Source: Nocardioides anomalus
GTDB taxonomy: Bacteria; Actinomycetota; Actinomycetes; Propionibacteriales; Nocardioidaceae
Assembly (NCBI RefSeq): GCF_011046535.1
Contig: NZ_CP049257.1
Coordinates: 2,232,001-2,296,000, forward strand
DNA: 64,000 bases
Direction of reading: 5' to 3'
Shown here in pieces: positions 1 through 8,689 of the stretch. The translations under genes were made by a program, and so were the position numbers. Below the pieces are notes generated by a model. It saw only the letters and a program-made list of their open reading frames with translations. It was not told the DNA's origin and searched no databases. Numbering within the stretch: position 1 is the first letter of the stretch; each line of letters starts with the position of its first letter.

Positions 1-1
1 C

Positions 2-298
2 GCCGGTCTGGCCACCGCCGACGGCGAGCTCCTCGTCGTCCGCGAGGACGTCGGCCGCCACAACGCCGTCGACAAGGTCACCGGCGCCCGGGTGGTCGCC
101 GGCGCCTCGCCCGCCGGTGCCGCGCTCGTGGTCAGCGGCCGGGCCGGCTTCGAGCTCGTCCAGAAGGCGGTGGCCGCCGGCTCGGGGGCACTCGTCTCCG
201 TCGGGGCGCCCACCAGCCTCGCGGTGTCGCTGGCCGAGGAGGCCGGGCTCGCGCTGTACGGCTTCACCTCGCCGCGGCGCACGGTCCGCTACGCCTGA
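2..298 (+). CDS. fdhD: Formate dehydrogenase accessory sulfurtransferase FdhD, C-terminal part
   Basis: Cut by the left window edge; only the last 98 residues are present. FdhD passes sulfur from a cysteine desulfurase to the molybdenum cofactor of formate dehydrogenase in the cytoplasm. The fragment carries the family hallmark REDVGRHNAVDKV close to its start, then the Gly/Ala-rich C-terminal half with VSGRAGFELVQKA and a GAPTSLAV segment, both normal for FdhD. It ends at a TGA at 296-298, and the next gene converges on it from the other strand. The catalytic cysteine pair would lie upstream of the window and cannot be checked. Confidence 0.93.
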   Translation, partial: AGLATADGELLVVREDVGRHNAVDKVTGARVVAGASPAGAALVVSGRAGFELVQKAVAAGSGALVSVGAPTSLAVSLAEEAGLALYGFTSPRRTVRYA

Positions 299-304
299 GG
301 CGGG

Positions 305-1426
305 TCAGCTCTCGTACGTCGCGCCGAGCACCCGGACCAGGTCGTTCTTCCCGGGCGCGAAGCCGTCCGGCAGCGGCGTCGTCGTGCACTGCGCCGTCGC
401 GGCCTCGCAGGTCTCGAGGCCGCCCTTGGTGATGCTGAAGAGCGTGCCGTCCGTCGTCCAGCCGGAGTCCCACGCCTGGCCCGGGAAGGACACGTGCGTG
501 CCGTCGGCCACGGAGTAGACGTCGAACCCGGACGGCGCGTCCTGGTCGACCACCTTGGCCCAGCGGCCGTCGGGCGACAGCGTCAGGTACGCGAACCGCG
601 GTCCCTGGACCGACAGCAGCACCTCGCCGGTCTGCGCGTCGCGCACGGTGTGCGTCCGGCCCTGGGCACCGACCACGCGGCCGCCGGTGACGGCGGGCGC
701 GCCGGACTCGGTGAGCACGGTGCTGGTGGTCGTGGTGCCGGTGCGCCAGTCGACGATCTGCGTCGGGCCGTCGGTGCCGACGTACACGTCGTCGCCCGAG
801 AGCGCGACGGGCGGCGCCTCCCAGCCGCCCCAGGTGAAGTCGCCGGGCACGTCGACGCGCGCGGCCTCCTCGCCGGAGCGCACGTCGACGACGACCGCCT
901 CGATCTGGCCCTGCTCCACGTCGGCGAAGGCCAGGTAGGGCTCGGCCGGGTCGGTCGAGGGCACGACCTCGCCGAGCGTGAGCCCGAGGTCGCGCACCGT
1001 GCCGTCCTCGGTCACGAGGCTGAAGTGGAACGGGGCGCCGCCGTCGGAGTCGCCGTTGCGGTTGGTGCGGACCAGGAGGCCGGCCGAGGTGGGGTACAGC
1101 GCCTGGACCGTCTCCGGCAGCCGGGCCGAGACCGCCCCGCCCCGCAGCCACACGGTGTCGCCCAGCGCGAAGGCCGCGCCCACGTCGTCGTCCGGCGGCG
1201 CGGACGCCACGGGCGGGCCCGGTCGCTGCGCCGGGTCGCCGCCGAGGGTGGCCGCCCCCACGCCGATCGCGGCGACGGCCAGCACCGCGCCGCCGGCCGC
1301 GAGCCGGCCCGTCGTGCGCCGGCGGCGGGCCGCGCGACCGGCGACCAGGACGTCGGACGCGGGCGGGGGCGGCACGGGCACGTGGTCGGCCTCGGCGTGG
1401 AGCAGGGCCGCGAGTCGTTCAGTCAC
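305..1426 (-). CDS. Membrane-anchored partner protein of the SigE-family sigma factor (possible anti-sigma factor)
   Basis: 373 residues if started at the GTG at 1426, which has a GAGGAG ribosome site about 8 bases upstream; a TTG two codons earlier is also possible. About 45 cytoplasmic residues, ending in an Arg-rich stretch, precede one membrane helix (AAGGAVLAVAAIGVGAATL), and about 300 extracytoplasmic residues follow with repeated WD/beta-propeller-like blades (for example LSPDGRWAKVVD). The start overlaps the end of the sigma factor gene by 8 bases, so the two are translationally coupled. That arrangement is typical of ECF/SigE sigma factors and their membrane regulators. I see no clear zinc anti-sigma HxxxCxxC motif, so the anti-sigma role is inferred from position and topology. 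Confidence 0.8.
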   Translation of the reverse strand: MTERLAALLHAEADHVPVPPPPASDVLVAGRAARRRRTTGRLAAGGAVLAVAAIGVGAATLGGDPAQRPGPPVASAPPDDDVGAAFALGDTVWLRGGAVSARLPETVQALYPTSAGLLVRTNRNGDSDGGAPFHFSLVTEDGTVRDLGLTLGEVVPSTDPAEPYLAFADVEQGQIEAVVVDVRSGEEAARVDVPGDFTWGGWEAPPVALSGDDVYVGTDGPTQIVDWRTGTTTTSTVLTESGAPAVTGGRVVGAQGRTHTVRDAQTGEVLLSVQGPRFAYLTLSPDGRWAKVVDQDAPSGFDVYSVADGTHVSFPGQAWDSGWTTDGTLFSITKGGLETCEAATAQCTTTPLPDGFAPGKNDLVRVLGATYES

Positions 1427-1937
1427 CAGCAACTCCTGAGGTCATCGGGACGATCGCGTCGCCGAGCAGGCGGCGCAGGGTGTCGAGGGCCTTGGCGGTC
1501 TGGCTCTTGACCGTGCCCTCGGTGACCGACAGCGCCCGGGCGGTCTCGGCCACGGAGTGGTCGTCGTAGTAGCGCAGCACCACCACGGCCCGTTGCCGCG
1601 GCGGGAGCTGGGCCAGGGCGTCGAGCACCGTCGGGCGCAGGGCGTGGTCGGACTCCACCCGGCCCTCGGGCAGCACGGACGTCGGCAGCTCGTTGCGCCA
1701 CGACCGCCGCCGGAACCAGGACGCCGCGGTGTTCACCATGGTCGTGCGGGCGAACCCCGGGGCGGCCTGCACGTCGCGCACGCTCGACCACGCGGCGTAC
1801 GTCTTGGCCAGTGCGGTCTGCACGAGGTCCTCGGCCAGCGCGGCGTCACCGACGAGGAGGTACGCCGTGCGGTAGAGCCCCGGCCACGCCGCGTGCACGA
1901 ACTGCGTGAAGTCCTCGTCCGAGGGCGATCGGGCCAT
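1419..1937 (-). CDS. SigE-family RNA polymerase sigma factor
   Basis: 172 residues, a normal length for the actinobacterial SigE-type ECF group. Region 2 is at the N-terminus (DEDFTQFVHAAWPGLYRTAYLLVGD, residues about 5-30, then AEDLVQTALAKTYAAW). Region 4 is C-terminal, with LPPRQRAVVVLRYYDDHSV and the helix-turn-helix SVTEGTVKSQTAKAL. The frame stays open upstream, but the ATG at 1937 gives the family-typical start MARSPSDEDF, so longer versions are rejected. It directs RNA polymerase to a small set of promoters and is co-transcribed with the membrane protein at 305-1426, its probable regulator. The target genes are not evident. Confidence 0.93.
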   Translation of the reverse strand: MARSPSDEDFTQFVHAAWPGLYRTAYLLVGDAALAEDLVQTALAKTYAAWSSVRDVQAAPGFARTTMVNTAASWFRRRSWRNELPTSVLPEGRVESDHALRPTVLDALAQLPPRQRAVVVLRYYDDHSVAETARALSVTEGTVKSQTAKALDTLRRLLGDAIVPMTSGVAGD

Positions 1938-1977
1938 GTCCACCAAGATGCGCCGTCCCCTGGATCGGTTGCCTCGC

Positions 1978-2808
1978 TCAGTCGGCCAGATGGCCGTTCT
2001 GCGGGTCGATGCCCTCGAGGAAGCCCTCGATGTGCCGCTCGACCACCCAGTCCGGCGTCTCGGTGGGCGCCGGCGGCGCCGGCTCCGAGGCCGGGTGGAA
2101 GCGCAGCGACGTGCTCGGCGCACCGATGGTGAAGCCGTAGCCCGGGTCCGGCCCGCTCAGCCAGTCGCAGTGGACCTGACCGTCCGGCGCCCGCCGCACC
2201 CGGAACCGCTCCCCCGCGACCGTCCACACCGCGCCCTCGTCCGGCCCGACCCCCCGCTGCGTGTCGCCGTCCACCACGACCGCCTGACCGTCGGCCAGGG
2301 CGAGGTGCGGCACGCCGTGCGCGGTGCACCACTCGACCCACCCGGTGGAGTCCGGCCGGGTGTGGGGCGCCACCGTGAAGGCCACGAGCCCCAGCCCGTC
2401 GACCGGCCGCAGCTCGCGGCCCGGGAAGGTGGGCCCGAGGACGCACGCGCCCGCGCTGTAGCCGCCGTAGACCAGCGTGTCCGCGGTCAGCCGCTCCCGG
2501 ATCAGGTCACTCGCCCCACTCCGGTCCAGGGCCTCCCGCAGGGCCTCCGCGTCGCCGCCCATCACCCACACGCCGTCGCACGCCCCGAGCACCTCGAGCG
2601 CACCCGGGTCGGCCAGGTCGACCTCCACCGGGTCCAGACCGAGCGAGCCCAGCTCCGCGAGCTCGTCGTCGATCCGCGCCCGGCGCCGCTCTGGGTCGTC
2701 GAGGTAGGCGCCGGCCGCGACGAGGCCCACCCGGCGGCCGGGGCCGAACAGCGCGACGTACTCCTCCGGCGCGGAGCCGAGGCGCTCGGACGAGAGGAAC
2801 AGACGCAC
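1978..2808 (-). CDS. Peptidase E (class I glutamine amidotransferase-like, family S51)
   Basis: 276 residues. The N-terminus MRLFLSSERLG and the motif GGYSAGACVL, with the nucleophile serine on the elbow (about residue 116), are hallmarks of the S51/dipeptidase E fold. VWVMGGDAEAL matches the GG(D/N) segment before it. S51 enzymes cleave Asp-X dipeptides or process cyanophycin fragments; the substrate here is unknown. At 276 residues it is longer than E. coli PepE (about 230). The C-terminal part (residues about 180-276) has the look of an added, partly disordered extension. It is transcribed toward the sigma factor gene 40 bases downstream. Confidence 0.85.
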   Translation of the reverse strand: MRLFLSSERLGSAPEEYVALFGPGRRVGLVAAGAYLDDPERRRARIDDELAELGSLGLDPVEVDLADPGALEVLGACDGVWVMGGDAEALREALDRSGASDLIRERLTADTLVYGGYSAGACVLGPTFPGRELRPVDGLGLVAFTVAPHTRPDSTGWVEWCTAHGVPHLALADGQAVVVDGDTQRGVGPDEGAVWTVAGERFRVRRAPDGQVHCDWLSGPDPGYGFTIGAPSTSLRFHPASEPAPPAPTETPDWVVERHIEGFLEGIDPQNGHLAD

Positions 2809-2814
2809 GCGACC

Positions 2815-3054
2815 TCAGCCCCGCTGGTGCGGCTCGCGTGCCTCGTCGGGCTCCGGCTCGGGTGCCACCGGTCGGGCCAGGAGCACCATCGCCGCGAGCC
2901 CGCCGCCGACGAGCACGACGAAGGCCGCCACCCAGAGCAGGTTCCCTCGGACACCGAGGGCGACCAGGAGGCAGGCCGCGCCGAGCGTCACCATCAGGCC
3001 GACCGGCAGGACCATGGGGACCAGCCGGTGGGTGCCGTCCGCATCATCGTCCAC
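2815..3054 (-). CDS. Small two-helix membrane protein
   Basis: 79 residues from a GTG. There are two hydrophobic segments: LVPMVLPVGLMVTLGAACLLVALGV and LLWVAAFVVLVGGGLAAMVLLA, split to stay within ordinary helix length. The tails are acidic (N-terminal DDDADG, C-terminal EPEPDEAREP). It lies 6 bases upstream of the peptidase E gene on the same strand, so the two are probably co-transcribed. I recognise no family. The function is unknown, and the call rests on topology and codon use. Confidence 0.7.
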   Translation of the reverse strand: MDDDADGTHRLVPMVLPVGLMVTLGAACLLVALGVRGNLLWVAAFVVLVGGGLAAMVLLARPVAPEPEPDEAREPHQRG

Positions 3055-3139
3055 GTGACCAGTGTCGCCCAGGCGGCCGAGTGGCCGGTCCCGGCGTGGG
3101 AGCCACCAGGCTGTCGGCGGTCCGACCTACGGTCCTGCC

Positions 3140-4300
3140 ATGCGCATCCTCCACACCAGCGACTGGCACCTGGGCCGGTCGTTCCACCGTGAGGGGATGC
3201 TGACGCACCAGGCGGCGTACGTCGACCACGTGCTGGAGGTCGTCGAGGCCGAGGCGGTGGACCTCGTGGTGGTGAGCGGGGACGTCTACGACCGCGCGCT
3301 GCCGCAGGTGGACGCGGTGGCGCTGGCCGACGAGGCGCTGGCGCGGCTGGCGCACTCGCGGGCGCGGGTGGTGCTGACCAGCGGCAACCACGACTCGGCG
3401 CAGCGGCTGGGCTTCAGCGCGCGGCTGATCGACGCGGCGGGGGTGTTCATCCGCACCGACGCGGCGGGGGTGGGCCGACCCGTTCTGATGGACGACGCGC
3501 ACGGACCGGTGGCGGTCTACGGGCTGCCCTACCTCGACCCCGACGCGGTGCGTGAGCCGTGGGGGCTGGGCGCGCGGTCGCACGAGGCGGCGCTGGCCGA
3601 GGCCATGCGGCGCGTGCGGCACGACCTGCTGACGAGGGGCGGCGCGCGCAGCGTGGTCCTGGCCCACGCCTTCGTGGCCGGCGCCCAGCCGAGCGACTCC
3701 GAGCGCGACATCAGCGTGGGCGGGGTGTCGCGGGTGCCGACGAGCGTCTTCGACGGCGTGGACTACGTCGCGCTCGGCCACCTGCACGGACCGCACACGC
3801 TGACCGACCGGATCCGCTACAGCGGCTCACCGCTGGCCTACTCCTTCTCCGAGGCCGGCCAGCGCAAGGGCTCGTGGCTGGTCGACCTGGCCGCCGACGC
3901 CACGGTGCGGGCCGAGCACGTCGAGGCGCCCGTCCCACGCCCGGTCGCCCGCCTGCGCGGCACGCTCGACGAGCTGCTCACCGACCCGCTGCTCGCCGAG
4001 CACGAGGACGCGTGGGTCGAGGCCACGCTGACCGACCAGCGGCGCCCGGGCCAGGCCATGGAGCGGCTGCGGCGGCGCTTCCCGCACGCGCTGGTGCTGA
4101 CCTTCGCCCCGGGCCGCGACGCCGACGCCGCGGTGCCACTGGCCCGCACCCGTGGGCGCAGCGACCACGAGATCGCGCTGGACTTCGTGGCCGACCTGCG
4201 CGGCGTCCCGGCCGACGAGGCCGAGAGCGCGCTGCTCCAGAGCGCCTGCGACGCCTGCCGCGAGGACCCCGAGGCCGACGTCCTGGTGGGCCGCGGATGA
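3140..4300 (+). CDS. sbcD: Exonuclease SbcCD nuclease subunit SbcD
   Basis: 386 residues. The metallophosphoesterase core is clear: MRILHTSDWHLGR (residues 1-13), VVSGDVYDRALP (about 51-62), LTSGNHDSAQRL (about 90-101), and later VLAHAFVAGA and ALGHLHGPH, which supply the histidine ligands of the two Mn ions. SbcD is the nuclease half of the Mre11-Rad50-like SbcCD complex that cleaves DNA hairpins and processes double-strand break ends. The ATG at 3140 gives the canonical start; 26 upstream residues in the same frame are not family-like. Its stop overlaps the sbcC start (ATGA). Confidence 0.97.
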   Translation: MRILHTSDWHLGRSFHREGMLTHQAAYVDHVLEVVEAEAVDLVVVSGDVYDRALPQVDAVALADEALARLAHSRARVVLTSGNHDSAQRLGFSARLIDAAGVFIRTDAAGVGRPVLMDDAHGPVAVYGLPYLDPDAVREPWGLGARSHEAALAEAMRRVRHDLLTRGGARSVVLAHAFVAGAQPSDSERDISVGGVSRVPTSVFDGVDYVALGHLHGPHTLTDRIRYSGSPLAYSFSEAGQRKGSWLVDLAADATVRAEHVEAPVPRPVARLRGTLDELLTDPLLAEHEDAWVEATLTDQRRPGQAMERLRRRFPHALVLTFAPGRDADAAVPLARTRGRSDHEIALDFVADLRGVPADEAESALLQSACDACREDPEADVLVGRG

Positions 4301-7074
4301 GGCTGCACCAGCTCGAGGCGACGGCGTTCGGCCCGTTCACCGGCACCGTCACCGTCGACTTCGACCGACTCAGCGACGCCGGGCTGTTCCTGCTCTCCGG
4401 CGCGACCGGTGCGGGCAAGACCAGCGTGCTCGACGCGGTCTGCTTCGCGCTGTACGGCGACGTGCCCGGCGACCGGGCCAGCGCCAAGCGGCTGCGGGCC
4501 GACCTGGCCGAGCCGGACGTGCCGACGCGGGTGCAGCTCGAGGCCACGCTGTCCGGGCGCCGGTTCCGCATCGTGCGCTCGCCGTCCTGGCAGCGCCGCA
4601 AGAAGCGCGGCACCGGCACCACCACCGAGCAGGCCTCGGTCACGGTCACCGAGCGGGTCGACGGCGCCTGGGTGCCGCGGGCCACGCGCCTGGACGAGGC
4701 CGGTCACCTCATCGGCGAGCTGGTGGGCATGACCCAGAGCCAGTTCACCCAGGTGGCGATGCTGCCGCAGGGCCGGTTCCAGGCCTTCCTGCGCGCGCGC
4801 TCGGAGGAGCGGCACAAGCTGCTGCACCAGCTGTTCCGCACCGGTCGGTTCGAGCAGGTCGAGCGGTGGCTGCGCGAGCGTCGGGTCGCCCTCAAGCGCG
4901 ACCTGGAGTCCGCCCACCGCACGCTGGCCGACCTGGTCAGCCGGACCAGCGAGGCGGTGGCCGCCCCGCTGCCCGACGGCTGGGACCCGCACGACCTCAC
5001 CACCCCCGCGCTGGACGGCGAGGTCGCCGCCTGGGCCGCCGCCCTCGAGGACGAGGCCGCCCGCCGGGCCGAGCAGACCGCCGCCGAGGTCACGTCCGCG
5101 GCGCAGACCGAGGAGGCCGCCCGCACCGGCCTCGACGCGGGCCGCCAGCTCGCCGCCCGGCAGCAGGCCGTGGCCGAGGCCCGGCGGCGTGCGGCCGAGC
5201 TCGACCGCGAGGCCGTCGAGGTCGACGTCCTGCGTGAGGCGCTCGAGGTCGCCGCCCGCGCGGCCACCGTGCGCCCCGCGGCCCGGCTGGCCGACCGGGC
5301 CGAGCGGGCCGCAACCGCCGCCCGCACGCGGGTCCAGGACCCCGAGGCCGACCGGGAGCACCTGCGCGACCTGGAGCGGACCGCGGCCCAGGCTGCCGCG
5401 GCCGCGGCGGCGGTCGTGCGCCGTGAGGCCGAGGTCGTCGGCCTCACCGCCAGCATCGAGGTCGACGAGCAGCGGCTGGCCCGGCTGCCGGCCCTGCTGG
5501 AGGCCTGCGCGCTGATGCGAGCCGTGGCCACCGCCGAGCAGCACGCCGATCTGGTCGTGGCCATCGCCGGCGCCCGCGAGGCGCACCTGAGCGCCCAGGC
5601 CACCGCGCTCGACCTGGGCCAGGCGCTGCTCGACCTGCGCCAGGCCCGCATCGAGGGCATGGCCGCCGAGCTGGCCGGCGCGCTCGCCGTCGGCGCGAGC
5701 TGCCCGGTCTGCGGCTCGGCCGACCACCCGCACCCGGCCGTCCCGCACCCCGACGCGCCCGATGCCTCCGCGGAGCGGTCCGCCGCCCGGGCCGTCGACG
5801 AGGCCAAGGCCGAGGAGTACCTCCGCGCCGAGGAGCTGCGCGACCTCCGCACCCGCGAGGCCGCCGTGGCCGAGCGCCTCGACGGCCGCCCGCTGACCGA
5901 GTTGAGGCGCGCCCTGGAGGCGCTCGACGCGAGCGGGGCCGAGCTCGACGAGGACGCCCTGGCCACCGAGCGGGCCCGCCTGGAGACCGCCCTGGCCCAC
6001 CGCCGAGAGCGGCGCGATCAGGCCGCGGCCGAGGTGGCGGCCGCGCTGGCCGGTCACGACGCGCCCGACCTGGCCACCCTGGTCCACCAGCTGCAGCAGA
6101 CCGAGCGCCGGGCCCAGGAGGCCGGGCGCGCGCTCGACGCCCTGACCGCGGCCACCGAGGCGCACGCCGAGGCTGCGGAGGCACTGGCCGAGGCCCTCGC
6201 CGACGCCGGGTTCGACGACGCCGACCAGGCCCGGGCGGCCGCCCTGAGCGACGAGGCCGTCGGTCGAGCGACCGCGCGGATCCGCGACCACGAGCGCCGC
6301 CTCGCCGCGGTCGCCGCCGTCCTCGACGCCCCCGACGTGGCCGAGGTCAGGACGTCCGACGCACCCGACCTCGTCACGCTGGCCGCCGACCACGCCCGCG
6401 CGCTCGACGCCCTCACCGCCGCCCGCGCGGCCGCCGAGCGCTGGTCCACCCGCTCGCGCCGGCTGGCCGACCTCACCGCTCACCTGACGACCGCGCTGGA
6501 GCGCTGGCGCCCGACGTACGACGACTGGCGGCTCACCCACGAGCTCTCGACGTTCTGCGAGGGCCGCTCGACCGACAACCGGCTGCAGATGCGGCTGTCG
6601 GCCTACGTCCTGGCCTTCCGACTCTCCCAGGTCGTGGCTGCGGCCAACGAGCGGCTGGCCCGGATGAGCGACCACCGCTACTCCCTCGAGCACACCGGCC
6701 GAGCGGGGGCCGGTGAGACCCGCGGCGGCCTGAGCCTGCTGGTCCGCGACGACTGGTCCGGGGAGACCCGCGACCCGGCCACGCTGTCGGGCGGCGAGAC
6801 CTTCGTGGTCTCCCTCGCGCTCGCGCTCGGCCTGGCCGACGTCATCACCCAGGAGGCCGGCGGCGCCGAGCTGGACACGCTCTTCGTCGACGAGGGCTTC
6901 GGCTCGCTGGACGCCGACACCCTCGACGACGTCCTCGACACCCTCGACGAGCTGCGCGACGGCGGCCGCGTGGTCGGCGTGGTCAGCCACGTGGCGGAGA
7001 TGCGCGACCGGATCCCCACCCAGCTGGTCGTCGCCAAGGCGCGCACCGGCTCCACCGTCACGATCCGCAGCTAG
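4297..7074 (+). CDS. sbcC: Exonuclease SbcCD ATPase subunit SbcC (Rad50-like)
   Basis: 925 residues. The N-terminal ATPase half has Walker A GATGAGKTS (about residue 35-43) and the Q-loop region MTQSQFTQVAMLPQGRF. Two long Ala/Glu/Arg-rich coiled coils flank the zinc hook SCPVCG at about residue 468-473. The C-terminal half has the signature TLSGGETF (about 828) and Walker B TLFVDEGFGSLD (about 855). It pairs with SbcD to form the ATP-driven end-processing nuclease. The ATG at 4297 overlaps the sbcD stop, so synthesis is coupled. The coiled coils are short for the family, which usually exceeds 1000 residues, as is common in actinobacteria. Confidence 0.97.
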   Translation: MRLHQLEATAFGPFTGTVTVDFDRLSDAGLFLLSGATGAGKTSVLDAVCFALYGDVPGDRASAKRLRADLAEPDVPTRVQLEATLSGRRFRIVRSPSWQRRKKRGTGTTTEQASVTVTERVDGAWVPRATRLDEAGHLIGELVGMTQSQFTQVAMLPQGRFQAFLRARSEERHKLLHQLFRTGRFEQVERWLRERRVALKRDLESAHRTLADLVSRTSEAVAAPLPDGWDPHDLTTPALDGEVAAWAAALEDEAARRAEQTAAEVTSAAQTEEAARTGLDAGRQLAARQQAVAEARRRAAELDREAVEVDVLREALEVAARAATVRPAARLADRAERAATAARTRVQDPEADREHLRDLERTAAQAAAAAAAVVRREAEVVGLTASIEVDEQRLARLPALLEACALMRAVATAEQHADLVVAIAGAREAHLSAQATALDLGQALLDLRQARIEGMAAELAGALAVGASCPVCGSADHPHPAVPHPDAPDASAERSAARAVDEAKAEEYLRAEELRDLRTREAAVAERLDGRPLTELRRALEALDASGAELDEDALATERARLETALAHRRERRDQAAAEVAAALAGHDAPDLATLVHQLQQTERRAQEAGRALDALTAATEAHAEAAEALAEALADAGFDDADQARAAALSDEAVGRATARIRDHERRLAAVAAVLDAPDVAEVRTSDAPDLVTLAADHARALDALTAARAAAERWSTRSRRLADLTAHLTTALERWRPTYDDWRLTHELSTFCEGRSTDNRLQMRLSAYVLAFRLSQVVAAANERLARMSDHRYSLEHTGRAGAGETRGGLSLLVRDDWSGETRDPATLSGGETFVVSLALALGLADVITQEAGGAELDTLFVDEGFGSLDADTLDDVLDTLDELRDGGRVVGVVSHVAEMRDRIPTQLVVAKARTGSTVTIRS

Positions 7075-7094
7075 TCGGGGCTAGATTCGGGAGC

Positions 7095-7862
7095 ATGGCC
7101 TTCGGGAACGCCGACTCCTACGCCCGCTTCATGGGCCGCTTCTCCGAGCCGCTCGCGCCGGCGTTCCTCGACACGGTCCGCACCCCGGCCGACGGGCTCC
7201 TGCTCGACGTCGGCTGCGGGCCGGGCGTGCTGACCGACGTCCTGGTCCAGCGCTACGGCGCGGACCGGGTCGCGGCCGTCGACCCGACGCCCGACTTCGT
7301 AGCCGCCGCGCGCCGGCGCCTGCCCGAGGCCGACGTGCGCCAGGGCATCGCGGAGGAGCTGCCGTGGGAGACCGACACGGTCGCTGCGTCCTACGCCCAG
7401 CTCGTCGTGCACTTCATGTCCGACCCGCGCCGCGGGATCGCCGAGATGGCCCGGGTCACCCGGCCCGGCGGTCCGGTGGCCGCCTGCGTGTGGGACCACG
7501 GCGGCGGCCGCGGCCCGCTCAGCGCGTTCTGGAGCGCGGTCGACGAGCTTGACCTCGGCGCCCGCGACGGCGACCGGCTCTCCATGGGCTCGCGCGAGGG
7601 CGACCTGCCGCGGCTGTTCGGCGACGCCGGCCTGGTCGACGTCGAGCACGGCCAGCTGGCGGTGACCGTGCCCATGGCGTCCTTCGACGAGTGGTGGGCG
7701 CCGTTCGAGGAGCCGGCCGGCTCGGCGGGCGACTACCTCGCCACCCGCACGCCGCAGCAGCGGGCCGAGCTGCGCGACCTGCTGCGCACGCGCTTCCCCG
7801 ACGAGCCGTTCGACCTGACCGTGTGGGTCTGGACGGCTACCGGGCGCTCGACCAGTCGCTGA
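7095..7862 (+). CDS. Class I SAM-dependent methyltransferase
   Basis: 255 residues. Motif I is LLLDVGCGPGVLTDVL (about residues 36-51), followed by the acidic residue of motif II (VAAVDPTPDF) and the post-motif ARVTRPGGPVAACVWD typical of UbiE/Methyltransf_11 proteins. The substrate cannot be told. It starts 20 bases after sbcC on the same strand, so it may share its transcript. It ends in a 26-base convergent overlap with the sulfotransferase gene on the other strand. Confidence 0.9.
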   Translation: MAFGNADSYARFMGRFSEPLAPAFLDTVRTPADGLLLDVGCGPGVLTDVLVQRYGADRVAAVDPTPDFVAAARRRLPEADVRQGIAEELPWETDTVAASYAQLVVHFMSDPRRGIAEMARVTRPGGPVAACVWDHGGGRGPLSAFWSAVDELDLGARDGDRLSMGSREGDLPRLFGDAGLVDVEHGQLAVTVPMASFDEWWAPFEEPAGSAGDYLATRTPQQRAELRDLLRTRFPDEPFDLTVWVWTATGRSTSR

Positions 7863-8541
7863 GGTCGAGGCCCCACTCCGACTCCAGCCGGGCCAGCTGC
7901 GGGGCGTACATCACCCGCAGCGACTCCCGCAGCCCCTCGGGCCAGTCCCAGTCCGCCCGGCTGCTCGACCCCGACGCCTCGTGCACCCCGGCCAGCGCCA
8001 CCGGCTCCAGCCCGAGGCGGCGCCACACGTCCTCGACGTACGACGCCGGCGCCCGCCGCACCTGCTCGTAGACCATCACCACCAGCCGGTCCCGGCCCAC
8101 CGCGGACGACCACGCGGCCAGCTGGTCGGCGTAGAAGCCGGTGAAGGTCTGCATGGTGATCGGCACCGGGTAGGGCCACGGCGACGGCTTGCCGGCCGCC
8201 GCACGCGTGGCCGCGAGCCGCATGGCCGAGCGGAACCGCTCCACCGGGTCCCGCAGCAGCACCAGCGCCGGCGCCTCGGGCACCAGCCGGGCCGCCGCGG
8301 CCGGCACCGAGGCGTGGCGGAGGTACTGCGGTGTCCACTCCCCTCGCCGCACGCCGTCCGCCGGGAACAGGTCGAGGTAGTCCGACGCCGGCAGCACCCC
8401 GTCGGCCACCTTGTGCAGCAGGTGCTGCTCCTTCTTGCCGTTGGTGCCCAGCCCCACCTGCGGGTGCTGGGTCAGCAGGTCGGTGAACCACGTGGTCCCG
8501 CTGCGCTGGGCGCCGATGCCGAGCCACGAGGGTGCAGACAT
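7837..8541 (-). CDS. Sulfotransferase family protein
   Basis: 234 residues from the ATG at 8541. The 5'-phosphosulfate loop of PAPS-dependent sulfotransferases is near the N-terminus, in IGAQRSGTTWFTDLL (residues about 8-22). The 3'-phosphate site follows with LLRDPVERFRSAMR (about 83-96), where Arg and Ser bind the cofactor. The acceptor is unknown; bacterial members sulfate glycolipids, peptidoglycan or small molecules. The C-terminus overlaps the end of the convergent methyltransferase gene by 26 bases. A G+C-rich 9-base tandem repeat lies just upstream of the start. Confidence 0.88.
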   Translation of the reverse strand: MSAPSWLGIGAQRSGTTWFTDLLTQHPQVGLGTNGKKEQHLLHKVADGVLPASDYLDLFPADGVRRGEWTPQYLRHASVPAAAARLVPEAPALVLLRDPVERFRSAMRLAATRAAAGKPSPWPYPVPITMQTFTGFYADQLAAWSSAVGRDRLVVMVYEQVRRAPASYVEDVWRRLGLEPVALAGVHEASGSSSRADWDWPEGLRESLRVMYAPQLARLESEWGLDLSDWSSAR

Positions 8542-8570
8542 GGCCGCCACCCTAGATCTACCCGGTTCTG

Positions 8571-8610
8571 TACGTGCTCCTCGTGCTCCTCGTGCTCCTC
8601 GTGCTGCTCG
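8571..8610. repeat. 9-base tandem repeat (CTCCTCGTG), about four copies
   Basis: The run after TAC is three full copies of GTGCTCCTC followed by a degenerate GTGCTGCTC. Read on the plus strand in one frame it gives a Leu/Val-rich hydrophobic stretch that could be the first membrane helix of the gene that follows. It lies between the divergent sulfotransferase start and that gene. A related 9-base unit occurs at 32198-32251. Confidence 0.7.
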
Positions 8611-8689
8611 CGCTGGCCGTCTCGGCCGGCCTCGGGGTGGCCGTGACCCGCCGCGACACCTCGACCACCCCGCCTCGCAGCGGTAACGG

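Noticed and set aside
3838-6990. A 1050-codon open frame on the minus strand across sbcD-sbcC
   Set aside because: It is antisense to clear SbcD/SbcC, is Gly/Arg/Val-rich without domains, and results from the high GC content.
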